In this document: positions 28,099 through 35,356 of the stretch, one piece after another
Layout of the letters: each line of letters starts with the position of its first letter
Position numbering within the stretch: position 1 is the stretch's first letter
Assembly (NCBI GenBank): GCA_028823105.1
Contig: JAPKCC010000008.1
Location: forward strand, 1-55,093
DNA: 55,093 nt
Direction of reading: 5' to 3'
From: Phycisphaerales bacterium
Lineage (GTDB): Bacteria; Planctomycetota; Phycisphaerae; Phycisphaerales; SM1A02
The notes under the pieces: model-generated
Told to the model about the DNA's origin: nothing
Databases searched by the model: none
Seen by the model: only the letters and a program-made list of their open reading frames with translations
Position numbers and translations under genes: made by a program

Positions 28099-29213
28099 AG
28101 ACCAAATGGGCGAAGCCCGCCAAACTCTCAGCACTCCTGAAGAAGCATCATCCCTCGGCAGAGAAGGGTGATCTTCCAAGCGCGTCCGCCTCGGAGGATC
28201 CGGTCACGGTCCTTCTTCACTCCTGGCTTCTCTGGGAAGCCAGCAGTGAGCAGGCAGAGACGGCCATGGCGAAGTTGATGGAGTCGCGGGTCGATGTCAA
28301 TGAGATTCGCGTCTCACTGCCCCACGAACTCGCACCTACGGTGGGGAAGCGGTATCCGCGTCTTGAAGAGCGACTCCTGGGGATTAAGAAGTCGCTCCAC
28401 TCGATCTATCTCCGACGTCATGAGATTTCGCTGAACTACGTTCGGGAAAAGGGGAAGCGTGATGCGAAGGCCGAGATCGAGAGTCTCGACGGCATCAATC
28501 CCTTCGTCTCGGCTCGGGTGCTTCGGCTTTCCTTCGGCGTACATGCCATGCCTGCGGACGAGCAGTTGTCCTTGTTGTTGCACGAACTCGGGGTGATCAA
28601 TGAACCGGTCGAGCATGAGGTCCTCGCGACTTGGCTCGCGTCCGAAGTAAAAGTCGACGACGGTCATCGTGCGATCGCGGCATTGCAGGCGGCGGTCGAT
28701 GCCGCCTGGCTCGATGGAACAATGATCAAGTTGGCTCGAAAGCGACGTCCGCCGAAGCCATTCAAGCCGGAGGTTGTGGTGGTGGAGACGGAGGAAGAAC
28801 CTTCCAAGGAAGCCGTCGAACCCGTGAAGAAACCCGCGGTGGAGAAGGCCGCGACGAAGGCTCCCGCCAAGAAGCCTGCCGTCACGAAGGCTCCCGCCAA
28901 GAAGCCTGCCGTCGCGAAGGCTCCCGCCAAGAAGCCTGCCGTCGCGAAGGCTCCCACCAAGAAGCCAGTCGCCAAGAAGGCTTCCGCAAAGAAGACGGTC
29001 GCCAAAAAGGCTTCCGCAAAGAAGACGGTCGCCAAAAAGGCTCCGACGAAGAAAGCGGTCGCCAAGAAGGTTCCCACGAAGAAGGCGGCCACCAAGAAAT
29101 CGGTCGCTAAGAAATCAACGACTGGGAAGTCCCCCGCGAAGAAGGTTGCGAAGAAGACCGCGAAACGAAAAACGTCACGACCGGTCTCGGTGGCACGGAA
29201 GAGAGTTGACTGA
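28095..29213 (+). CDS. Degenerate HhH-GPD-like protein with histone-H1-like Lys/Ala/Pro tail
   Basis: A 372-residue protein in two parts. Residues about 35-210 look like an endonuclease III/HhH-GPD fold: IESLDGINPFVSARVLRLSFGV (129-149) matches the LPGVGPKTA-type hairpin, and PADEQLSLLLHELGVI (153-168) matches the segment with the conserved Asp. The catalytic Lys of DNA glycosylases (GVGRKTA) is missing, so glycosylase or lyase activity is doubtful. From about 243 the chain is Lys/Ala/Pro-rich with ten-residue repeats (KAPAKKPAVA type), like histone H1 tails and bacterial AlgP/Hc proteins. The GTG start at 28095 overlaps the rbfA stop (GTGA). The position in the nusA-infB-rbfA cluster suggests nucleic-acid or ribosome binding; the function is unknown. 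Confidence 0.8.
   Translation: MKTKWAKPAKLSALLKKHHPSAEKGDLPSASASEDPVTVLLHSWLLWEASSEQAETAMAKLMESRVDVNEIRVSLPHELAPTVGKRYPRLEERLLGIKKSLHSIYLRRHEISLNYVREKGKRDAKAEIESLDGINPFVSARVLRLSFGVHAMPADEQLSLLLHELGVINEPVEHEVLATWLASEVKVDDGHRAIAALQAAVDAAWLDGTMIKLARKRRPPKPFKPEVVVVETEEEPSKEAVEPVKKPAVEKAATKAPAKKPAVTKAPAKKPAVAKAPAKKPAVAKAPTKKPVAKKASAKKTVAKKASAKKTVAKKAPTKKAVAKKVPTKKAATKKSVAKKSTTGKSPAKKVAKKTAKRKTSRPVSVARKRVD
28861..29100. repeat. Eight 30-bp tandem repeats coding the basic tail
   Basis: Units of exactly 30 bp start at 28861 and run in register to 29100. The first three are nearly identical (CTCCCGCCAAGAAGCCTGCC plus GTC and a variable CGAAGG end), and units five and six are identical to each other. 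Each gives ten residues (APAKKPAVTK, APAKKPAVAK, then ASAKKTVAKK forms). They resemble histone H1-like repeats and can expand or contract in frame. Confidence 0.9.
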
Positions 29214-32200
29214 TGTCACGGGCTCAGGCCGGTGACCGAATCTCGTTGAGCCGTCCTTGGCGGATCGACTACCTTGCAACCGCTGGTCTCGGGCTGGCGA
29301 TGGTCTTTTTCTCAGGCTGCGTCTCCGTCGTATCAGAGACCTCGGATGTCAGCCTCGCCGCGCCGCAAGACGGTGAGTCGTGGAATGACCAAGAACAACT
29401 GCAGAGACGCGCGGATGCCGAACTCCTCGCGACTCCCGAGGTTCGTCGCGAAGTGGTACTTCCACCCGGTCTGGCCTCGGCGGAGATCGTCGACATCCAT
29501 GTGATTCGTCCGCTCGATTTGATCGTCGCCGATCATCTCGACGAGCGTCATGCGAGCGTGACTCAAGCTGAGGAATCTGGCGGTCCTCAGAATGTCGGCG
29601 CGGTGCGAAACTATGTTCGAGGCCGATCGTTGCTGGTCTCAGGACGTCCGATCGAGGCGATTCCGTTTCTAGAGTCTGCGATCAGTTCCGGCGGTGGGAC
29701 GACGGGAATGCGGACGCTGGCCCAAGCGTTAGATGCTGCCGGTCGCGACTCCGATGCGCTGGCGATCAGGCGTCGACTCGCGGTGCTGGGAGCGGCCTCG
29801 GACGATGACCTTCGGCGACTGGTCAGGGAACTCATTCGTCGTCGTCGTTGGCAGGAGGCAATCGCGGTCTCGGCGGCACGGGTACGAAGATCGTTAGACG
29901 CTGAGGATGCTCAGTTGTCCGGGGAAGCGGCGGTTCGACTCGCCGAGTCCTTTGATGCAACGGGTGATTCTGCGTCGGCGGCGGAGATTCGGGCTTCGCT
30001 TCTCTCCGCGGCGTCGACCGACGAGGGGATGCTGGATGGACTCTCAGATGTGAGACTCGCGGAGTTTCACCTGCTGGCGGGAGATGACGCGGCAAAAACT
30101 GGCGATGCCGTCGCCGCGGACGCGCGGTGGAGGGTCGCGATGAAACTCGAGGTGATCGATCCCGCCGTGTTGCGGCCACGTCTTCTCTGGTCTTCCGCGA
30201 CGCTTGGTCGGGATGCGACCGTGCAGTGGCTTCTGCTCGAAGCCGCGACGGCTCCATCGGGTGGGGATCTGGAACTGGCGATCATCCTCCGTGAGGAGGG
30301 CCTTCCGATGCTCGACCTGTGCGAGCTTCTGGTGGCGAGACTTCGGCAGGACCCGCAGGACGTCGGGGCGGCCCGTCTGCTGGTGATGCTCGATCCGGTC
30401 CGCATGACGAGCGTTCTGAACGATGAAGGCACTCATCGGACATCACCGGAGACGCGACTCTCTTTGGTCGACGCGTCGGTGGCCGGAGGTCCTTTGACGG
30501 CCATTCTGGTGGCGGCCGGAGTTCTTGACTCGGCGGACCTTCTGGATCCGGTGATCGATCGTCTTGTCGAGGGGCCGTGGACCGATCGTGAGTTGTTGGA
30601 GACATTGGTCGGCGAGGAGATCATGAGATCCGATGTCGATACGACGCTCGTTCGAGTCGAGATCTTCAGACGTCATGATCGTTCGGATCTCGCTCGCTCT
30701 GTGCTGGACCAAGCGACGTTGGAAGAGGACAACGACCTTCGTCGGATACTGGCCATCAGACTCGCGGCTGACGAAATGGATCCCACCTCGGTGCTCGCCG
30801 TCGCGAATCATCCGTTTGATGAGTGGGTCGAAGCCGAGCGCATCGTCGGACTGCTCACCGCCGGAGAGCCCGAAATCGCGGCCGAGTTCGCCGAGCGTGC
30901 GGTCCGTCGATCGCCGATGTCGGCCGAGCTGCAGGCGGCGGTCGGTAGCTCACTGTCCCTGGTACGGGGTCGTGAACTCGACGCAGTGGAAGCCACGGCG
31001 AGGGCCATTCGTCTCGGCGATGGTCGGTGGTCGACCCGGATCGGGCTCGCGAAATTGATGCAACGAGTTCGGACCGAACTGCCTGAGGATTCGGAAGTAA
31101 ATCTCTCACGGATCGTGATCGGGGAGGATCCGGCGTTTCGGCGGCTCATCGAAGCCGATCAGGCGATGACGAACGGAGATGCCGCCACGGCGGAGCGACT
31201 TCTCGACGGAATGCTGGAGAATTCCGGGGCCAAAGATGAAGTGCTCGTGCGGATGCTGCGCATCTGGCAGTCACTCGGACAGCGTGCCAAAGGACGGCGG
31301 CGGATCGATTCACTGCTGGCTCGCCATCCGGGGGACCCGGCCCTCTTGGACGCTCGCTTCGCCCTCAGGCGAGCGACGGGAGATCGTCGCGAGCTCATCA
31401 GCGAACTCCGTGCGGTGACGGGGGAGTCGATGTCCGGACTTTCGAGTCGACGGTTGGAGTCGCTTCTAGCGGAAATGGACGTCGATCGTTTGGAATTGAT
31501 CGACTTGATCCGAGTTCGACTCGCCCGCCGCCCGAACACGCCGGCTCGGGCGATCGATGAATTGGAACTTGCACTTCTGCTTGGCGACTTCGAAGTGATC
31601 GATCAAGGCGTTCGTGGCTGTGAGGTCATCGAGGTCGCCACGTTGACGCCTCGTCTTCGTCGCCGGCTTGCGTCGGTAGCCGCAGCCGTTCCGAATCGAA
31701 GGGGTGCCGTGGTCGTTGAGCGAGTCGCCGCGTGGAGCGCGGAGAACGCCGAACCGGTGAGTGTCGACGTCGCGGCGGCGATCGTGATGACCTTGGTCTC
31801 GACCGGGGAGGCGGGATGGACCGAAGGTCTCACCCCTGCCCCGGCGTACTCCTGGTTGGATTCGGATTGGCGTTCGGTGGGTCTCTCGATATCGGAGATG
31901 AATGCGGAAGCGGGCGCAGCGTTGTTGACGTTCGCGCTTGACTCGCCCGATGCCCGGTCGCCCGCGAATGCAGGTCTGCTTCGGTCGGCGATTGCGACCG
32001 GCATCACCGCAGGCTGGTCGGCCCGCCGAATTTACGATCTGCTGGAACGGCAGGCGGCGGACGGCGTGTCTCCGACCGAGGCCTTTGGCATGGACCGGGG
32101 TGATCGCCTCGCCCTCGCGGGGGCGTCTGGTGATGCGTCGCTCTTGGGTCGTCGAATGCTTGCGATAGAACTTCTGGAAATTGCGGTCGCCGATCAGGAG

Positions 32201-32761
32201 GCTGACGCTTCGACCATGAACAACCTCGGCTTTGCGCTGCTCGAAGGCGACGACAATTCGGTGCAACGGGCGACCGATCTACTCGAGTCGGCCCATCGAC
32301 AGGAACCGGCCAGCCCGAGCGTCCTTGATTCTCTCGGTTGGCTTCGCTATCTCGAGGGCCGCCACGATCCGGAGGACGTCGACGGAGCCTTGCTCCTGAT
32401 CTCGGAGTCGATCGATCGCCGGTTGGCCGCTGGTCTTTCGGTGTCCAGCGAGGTGCTTCTGCATTTTGCGGATGCGGCGTGGCGAGCCGGTCGAAAATCC
32501 GATGCAGTCAACGCCTGGAGCGGAATCACGGGACAGGCGCTGACCATGGGTGATCTGACCGGACGCTTCGCCGCCTACGCCGACTACCAGACGGAGATCT
32601 GGGGCCGGGTGTTCATTCTTCCTGAGGTGATGCACGAGCGCATTGATGGACGATGGATTCAGGAAGCGGAACTCAGGTTGCGTGCCATTGCGGAGGATCG
32701 ACTGCCGCCTGTCACGCCGACCTTCTCGGAGCGAGAGAACGTGCAGAACTCCACCGAATAA
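29213..32761 (+). CDS. Large TPR lipoprotein
   Basis: A 1182-residue protein, not recognised as a named family. The start ATG at 29213 overlaps the previous stop by one base (TGATG). A signal with lipobox FSGC (Cys near residue 36) implies lipid anchoring. The rest is almost wholly alpha-helical with tetratricopeptide-like repeats; the clearest are near the start of the mature protein (AVRNYVRGRSLLVSGRPIEAIPFLESAI) and the end (TMNNLGFALLEGDDN, LDSLGWLRYLEGRHD). Such proteins usually scaffold complexes, for example envelope assembly. It closes the nusA-infB-rbfA-HhH transcript. An odd place for a lipoprotein, so the link may be co-expression only. Confidence 0.8.
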   Translation: MSRAQAGDRISLSRPWRIDYLATAGLGLAMVFFSGCVSVVSETSDVSLAAPQDGESWNDQEQLQRRADAELLATPEVRREVVLPPGLASAEIVDIHVIRPLDLIVADHLDERHASVTQAEESGGPQNVGAVRNYVRGRSLLVSGRPIEAIPFLESAISSGGGTTGMRTLAQALDAAGRDSDALAIRRRLAVLGAASDDDLRRLVRELIRRRRWQEAIAVSAARVRRSLDAEDAQLSGEAAVRLAESFDATGDSASAAEIRASLLSAASTDEGMLDGLSDVRLAEFHLLAGDDAAKTGDAVAADARWRVAMKLEVIDPAVLRPRLLWSSATLGRDATVQWLLLEAATAPSGGDLELAIILREEGLPMLDLCELLVARLRQDPQDVGAARLLVMLDPVRMTSVLNDEGTHRTSPETRLSLVDASVAGGPLTAILVAAGVLDSADLLDPVIDRLVEGPWTDRELLETLVGEEIMRSDVDTTLVRVEIFRRHDRSDLARSVLDQATLEEDNDLRRILAIRLAADEMDPTSVLAVANHPFDEWVEAERIVGLLTAGEPEIAAEFAERAVRRSPMSAELQAAVGSSLSLVRGRELDAVEATARAIRLGDGRWSTRIGLAKLMQRVRTELPEDSEVNLSRIVIGEDPAFRRLIEADQAMTNGDAATAERLLDGMLENSGAKDEVLVRMLRIWQSLGQRAKGRRRIDSLLARHPGDPALLDARFALRRATGDRRELISELRAVTGESMSGLSSRRLESLLAEMDVDRLELIDLIRVRLARRPNTPARAIDELELALLLGDFEVIDQGVRGCEVIEVATLTPRLRRRLASVAAAVPNRRGAVVVERVAAWSAENAEPVSVDVAAAIVMTLVSTGEAGWTEGLTPAPAYSWLDSDWRSVGLSISEMNAEAGAALLTFALDSPDARSPANAGLLRSAIATGITAGWSARRIYDLLERQAADGVSPTEAFGMDRGDRLALAGASGDASLLGRRMLAIELLEIAVADQEADASTMNNLGFALLEGDDNSVQRATDLLESAHRQEPASPSVLDSLGWLRYLEGRHDPEDVDGALLLISESIDRRLAAGLSVSSEVLLHFADAAWRAGRKSDAVNAWSGITGQALTMGDLTGRFAAYADYQTEIWGRVFILPEVMHERIDGRWIQEAELRLRAIAEDRLPPVTPTFSERENVQNSTE

Positions 32762-32769
32762 AGCACAAT

Positions 32770-32794
32770 GGTCACGGATCCCGGCGTCGTGACC
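32770..32794 (+). promoter_or_regulatory. Hairpin between TPR lipoprotein and yebC
   Basis: GGTCACG (32770-32776) pairs with CGTGACC (32788-32794), loop of 11 bases. There is no T-run after it, so it is not a classical terminator. It lies in the short gap before yebC and could be an operator or an RNA processing signal. Confidence 0.35.
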
Positions 32795-32834
32795 GGTGAT
32801 CAACGACTCGACAGAGAACTACGAGGGCATCAAG

Positions 32835-33572
32835 ATGGCCGGTCACAGCAAATGGGCCAATATCAAGCACCGGAAGGCCCGGGTCGATTCGAAGCGAAGT
32901 AAGCAGTGGAGCATCTGTAGCCGCGCCCTGACCGTGGCCGCCAGAGCTGGCGGGGGTGACCCCAAGTTCAACACCACGCTTCGCTACGCGATCGACGATG
33001 CCAAGTCGGCGAACATGCCGAAGGACACGATCGAGAAGGCGATCAAGAAGGGGACCGGTGAGAGCGAAGGGGAGACCTACGAGCCTGCCAGATACGAGGG
33101 ATATGGTCCCGGCGGAATCGCGATCATCGCGGACTGTCTGCAGTGCAACTCCAACAAGACCGCGCCAGAGATCCGCACCATCTTCGCGAAGGGCGGGGGA
33201 AATCTCGGCACCCCCAACTCCGTTGCATTCGGATTCACGCACGAGGGCGTCATTCTCATCGACGCGACCAAGGTGGACGAGGATTCGGTGATCGAAGTCT
33301 CCCTCGAAGCCGGGGCCAAAGATGTCGAGACCGAGGACGGGCTTACCTCTATCACCACCGAACCGTCGGACTTTCTCGAAGTCAAGGATGCGCTGGTGAC
33401 GGCCGGGTTCGAACTGGAACACGCGGAACTCACCTTCAGGCCCGAGACCACCGTCGCACTGACGGTCGAGAAAGCGCGGAGCTTCCTCCGGATGATCGAC
33501 GGGCTCGAGGATCAGGAGGACGTCCAGAAGATCTATCACAACGCTGAGATCCCGGACGAGGCCTACGAGTGA
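32835..33572 (+). CDS. YebC/PmpR-family protein
   Basis: A 245-residue protein. MAGHSKWANIKHRK at the start and MPKDTIEKAIKKGTGE, YGPGGIAIIADCLQCNSNKTAPEIRTIFAKGGGNLG are the family signature. Members were described as transcriptional regulators and more recently linked to ribosomes and translation of hard sequences; the role here is not shown. I chose ATG at 32835 because MAGHSKW is the conserved start; it has GAGGG upstream, and a GTG at 32796 opens the frame earlier. The acylphosphatase gene overlaps its stop as GTGA. Confidence 0.93.
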   Translation: MAGHSKWANIKHRKARVDSKRSKQWSICSRALTVAARAGGGDPKFNTTLRYAIDDAKSANMPKDTIEKAIKKGTGESEGETYEPARYEGYGPGGIAIIADCLQCNSNKTAPEIRTIFAKGGGNLGTPNSVAFGFTHEGVILIDATKVDEDSVIEVSLEAGAKDVETEDGLTSITTEPSDFLEVKDALVTAGFELEHAELTFRPETTVALTVEKARSFLRMIDGLEDQEDVQKIYHNAEIPDEAYE

Positions 33573-33910
33573 ACCAGCGTCCGGGCGGCGTCGGTGACGG
33601 CCTGCGACGGGAGTGGGTGGAGTTCTCGGGACGAGTTCAGGGCGTCGGATTCCGAGCATTCGTGGTGGGAGTCGCGTCGACCCGGCCGGTGGCCGGGTGG
33701 ATTCGAAACGAGCCTCGAGGAACGGTCTTGATGCTGCTGGAGGCCGCTGCGAGCGACTTCGATGCCTTTGTCGAGGCAATCGCCTTGGAGCGAGGCGCTG
33801 AGATCAGCAGAATCGATCGGAGAGAGGTCGAGCCGACGGATGTCGAAAAAGGCCCTTCCGAGCCCCTCACGGGGTTCTGCATCAAGTTCGACCGCCTTCC
33901 GGGCCGATGA
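33569..33910 (+). CDS. acyP: Acylphosphatase
   Basis: A 113-residue enzyme that hydrolyses acyl phosphates. The active-site motif VEFSGRVQGVGFRAFVVGVA carries the conserved Arg, and VAGWIRNEPRGTV carries the conserved Asn. The length is slightly over the usual 90-100, with a Gly/Arg-rich start. The start is GTG at 33569, overlapping the yebC stop as GTGA, so it is translationally coupled to it. Confidence 0.9.
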   Translation: MNQRPGGVGDGLRREWVEFSGRVQGVGFRAFVVGVASTRPVAGWIRNEPRGTVLMLLEAAASDFDAFVEAIALERGAEISRIDRREVEPTDVEKGPSEPLTGFCIKFDRLPGR

Positions 33911-33959
33911 GGGACGTGCGGGGTCAGATTCCAGACTCCCCCGAAGGACTTCGTTCGCA

Positions 33960-34499
33960 ATGCATCCACTTCGAATCATGCTCTTCCTCTCCGCCAGCCT
34001 CCTCTTTGCCGGCTGTAGCAGTCGGACGGCGACGTTTCCAGGGTTCAGCGACCCCGAAGTATGGAACGCCATGGTCACGGTCGCGAAGAATCCTGAGTAC
34101 AAAGATTGGTTCGTATTCGAGAACGAGGTCTGGACGAACCGTCCGACTGGTGAGATCGAAGTTCATCGATTCCTCCGCCGTGACCTCGTCCGAGTCGGTC
34201 AGGATCCGGAACGGCAGGAGGAACGGTGGAAGTTTCAGATCACTTTCGAGCACACGGATCCACCGACCATCATGTTCACCGCACGGCAGGTCAAGGTGCC
34301 GGCGCATCTCTGGCGCGAGGCCGACCGTTACTTCGCGGACATGCGGAACATTCTTGGAATCGGGCCTGAGGCCGAAGCCGGAGAGATCGAAGTCATCGAT
34401 CTGGAAGTTACCGAAGTCCAAGAGGTTCCTGCGGACGAAGGTGCCGCCGATGAGCTTCTGGAAGTCGACGTCGAATTCATCGACCTGGACGGACGCTGA
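33960..34499 (+). CDS. Small lipoprotein of unknown function
   Basis: A 179-residue protein. The start MHPLRIMLFLSASLLFAGCSS gives a lipobox LFAGC (Cys near 19). The mature part is soluble, rich in Glu and aromatic residues: FSDPEVWNAMVTVAKNPEY, WFVFENEVWTN, HLWREADRYFADMRNILGIG. I do not recognise the family. The frame is open from 33762 but the start with a signal peptide at 33960 is the only sensible one; AAGGA lies about 11 bases upstream. The last codons overlap the next gene's proposed CTG start. Confidence 0.7.
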   Translation: MHPLRIMLFLSASLLFAGCSSRTATFPGFSDPEVWNAMVTVAKNPEYKDWFVFENEVWTNRPTGEIEVHRFLRRDLVRVGQDPERQEERWKFQITFEHTDPPTIMFTARQVKVPAHLWREADRYFADMRNILGIGPEAEAGEIEVIDLEVTEVQEVPADEGAADELLEVDVEFIDLDGR

Positions 34500-35356
34500 G
34501 CCACTCCGGGGATACGGTCATCACCAATTCAACCCGCCCGGATGAGCCGGATGATCTGGTCGAGCCGGACGATCTCGACCCGTCCTCCCAAATAGTCGCA
34601 TCACTGGATGCGTCCGAGCGACGTGAGCTTCGCCCGGTCGGGGTCCTCGCAGTCTGCTGGGTCGTACTCCCCGCGGCGGGTGGATTCCTGCTTCTGGCAA
34701 ATCTAGGCGCCGCGTCAGAGATGCTTGATGCCATCGCCGCGTCATCTGGGACCGTCGTCTCACTGCTGCTCTTCGCGGGATTCTTCGCGATCACCGCGGG
34801 GCTCGGACTGCTTCCAACCTATGCCCAAGCCATTCTCGCGGGATGGGCGTTCGGAACGATGCTCGGAACCGTGGGTGCCATCCTCGGGATCCTGCTCGGT
34901 GCCGCGATCGGTTTTGGGTTGGCGAGGTTGATCTCGGGACCGGCGATCGAGGGAATCATCAGGAAGCGGCCGGTGGTCGCCGCCGTCCGGAACGCGGTGA
35001 TCGGGAGTGGGTTCTTTCGTGCCACCTACATCGTCGGGCTGCTTCGTCTGAGCCCGAATAGTCCGTTCGCGTTGTCGAATCTGGCGCTCGGCGGCGCCCG
35101 TACTCCCGCGGCAGCCTACTTGCTCGGAACCATGCTCGGAATGCTTCCACGAACCGCGATCGCGGCTGGCATCGCTGCTGCTGCGGCGGCCGATGGAAGT
35201 CGTGGATTAATCGAGGTGGTCAAGGCGAAGGGATGGCCGATGACCATCACAGGTGTCGCCGTGCTGGTGATCGCGATTCTGATCATCGGGTCCATTGGCA
35301 AGCGGGCGCTAAAGCGGGCACTCGATGATCAAGCTGGCGCTGCGGCGTCGAGTTGA
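34496..35356 (+). CDS. VTT-domain (TVP38/TMEM64, DedA-like) membrane protein, probable CTG start
   Basis: The ATG-started part (34721-35356, 211 residues) is a VTT-family protein with an internal GILLGAAIGFGLARLISG, FFRATYIVGLLRLSPNSPFALSNLALGG and further helices. The same frame stays open, with coding-like GC-rich third positions, for 75 codons before that ATG. It encodes an acidic leader (DEPDDLVEPDDLD) and one more hydrophobic helix (GVLAVCWVVLPAAGGFLLLANL), which the family needs. No ATG, GTG or TTG is in frame there. CTG at 34496 overlaps the lipoprotein stop as CTGA, just like GTGA overlaps at 28095 and 33569, so I favour it (286 residues). ATT 34475 or ATC 34526 are alternatives. The 3' end overlaps the kinase gene by 28 bp. 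Confidence 0.7.
   Translation: MSHSGDTVITNSTRPDEPDDLVEPDDLDPSSQIVASLDASERRELRPVGVLAVCWVVLPAAGGFLLLANLGAASEMLDAIAASSGTVVSLLLFAGFFAITAGLGLLPTYAQAILAGWAFGTMLGTVGAILGILLGAAIGFGLARLISGPAIEGIIRKRPVVAAVRNAVIGSGFFRATYIVGLLRLSPNSPFALSNLALGGARTPAAAYLLGTMLGMLPRTAIAAGIAAAAAADGSRGLIEVVKAKGWPMTITGVAVLVIAILIIGSIGKRALKRALDDQAGAAASS

Noticed and set aside
28861-29100. CRISPR-like array
   Set aside because: The 30-bp units are contiguous without spacers, in frame, and code a Lys/Ala/Pro tail.
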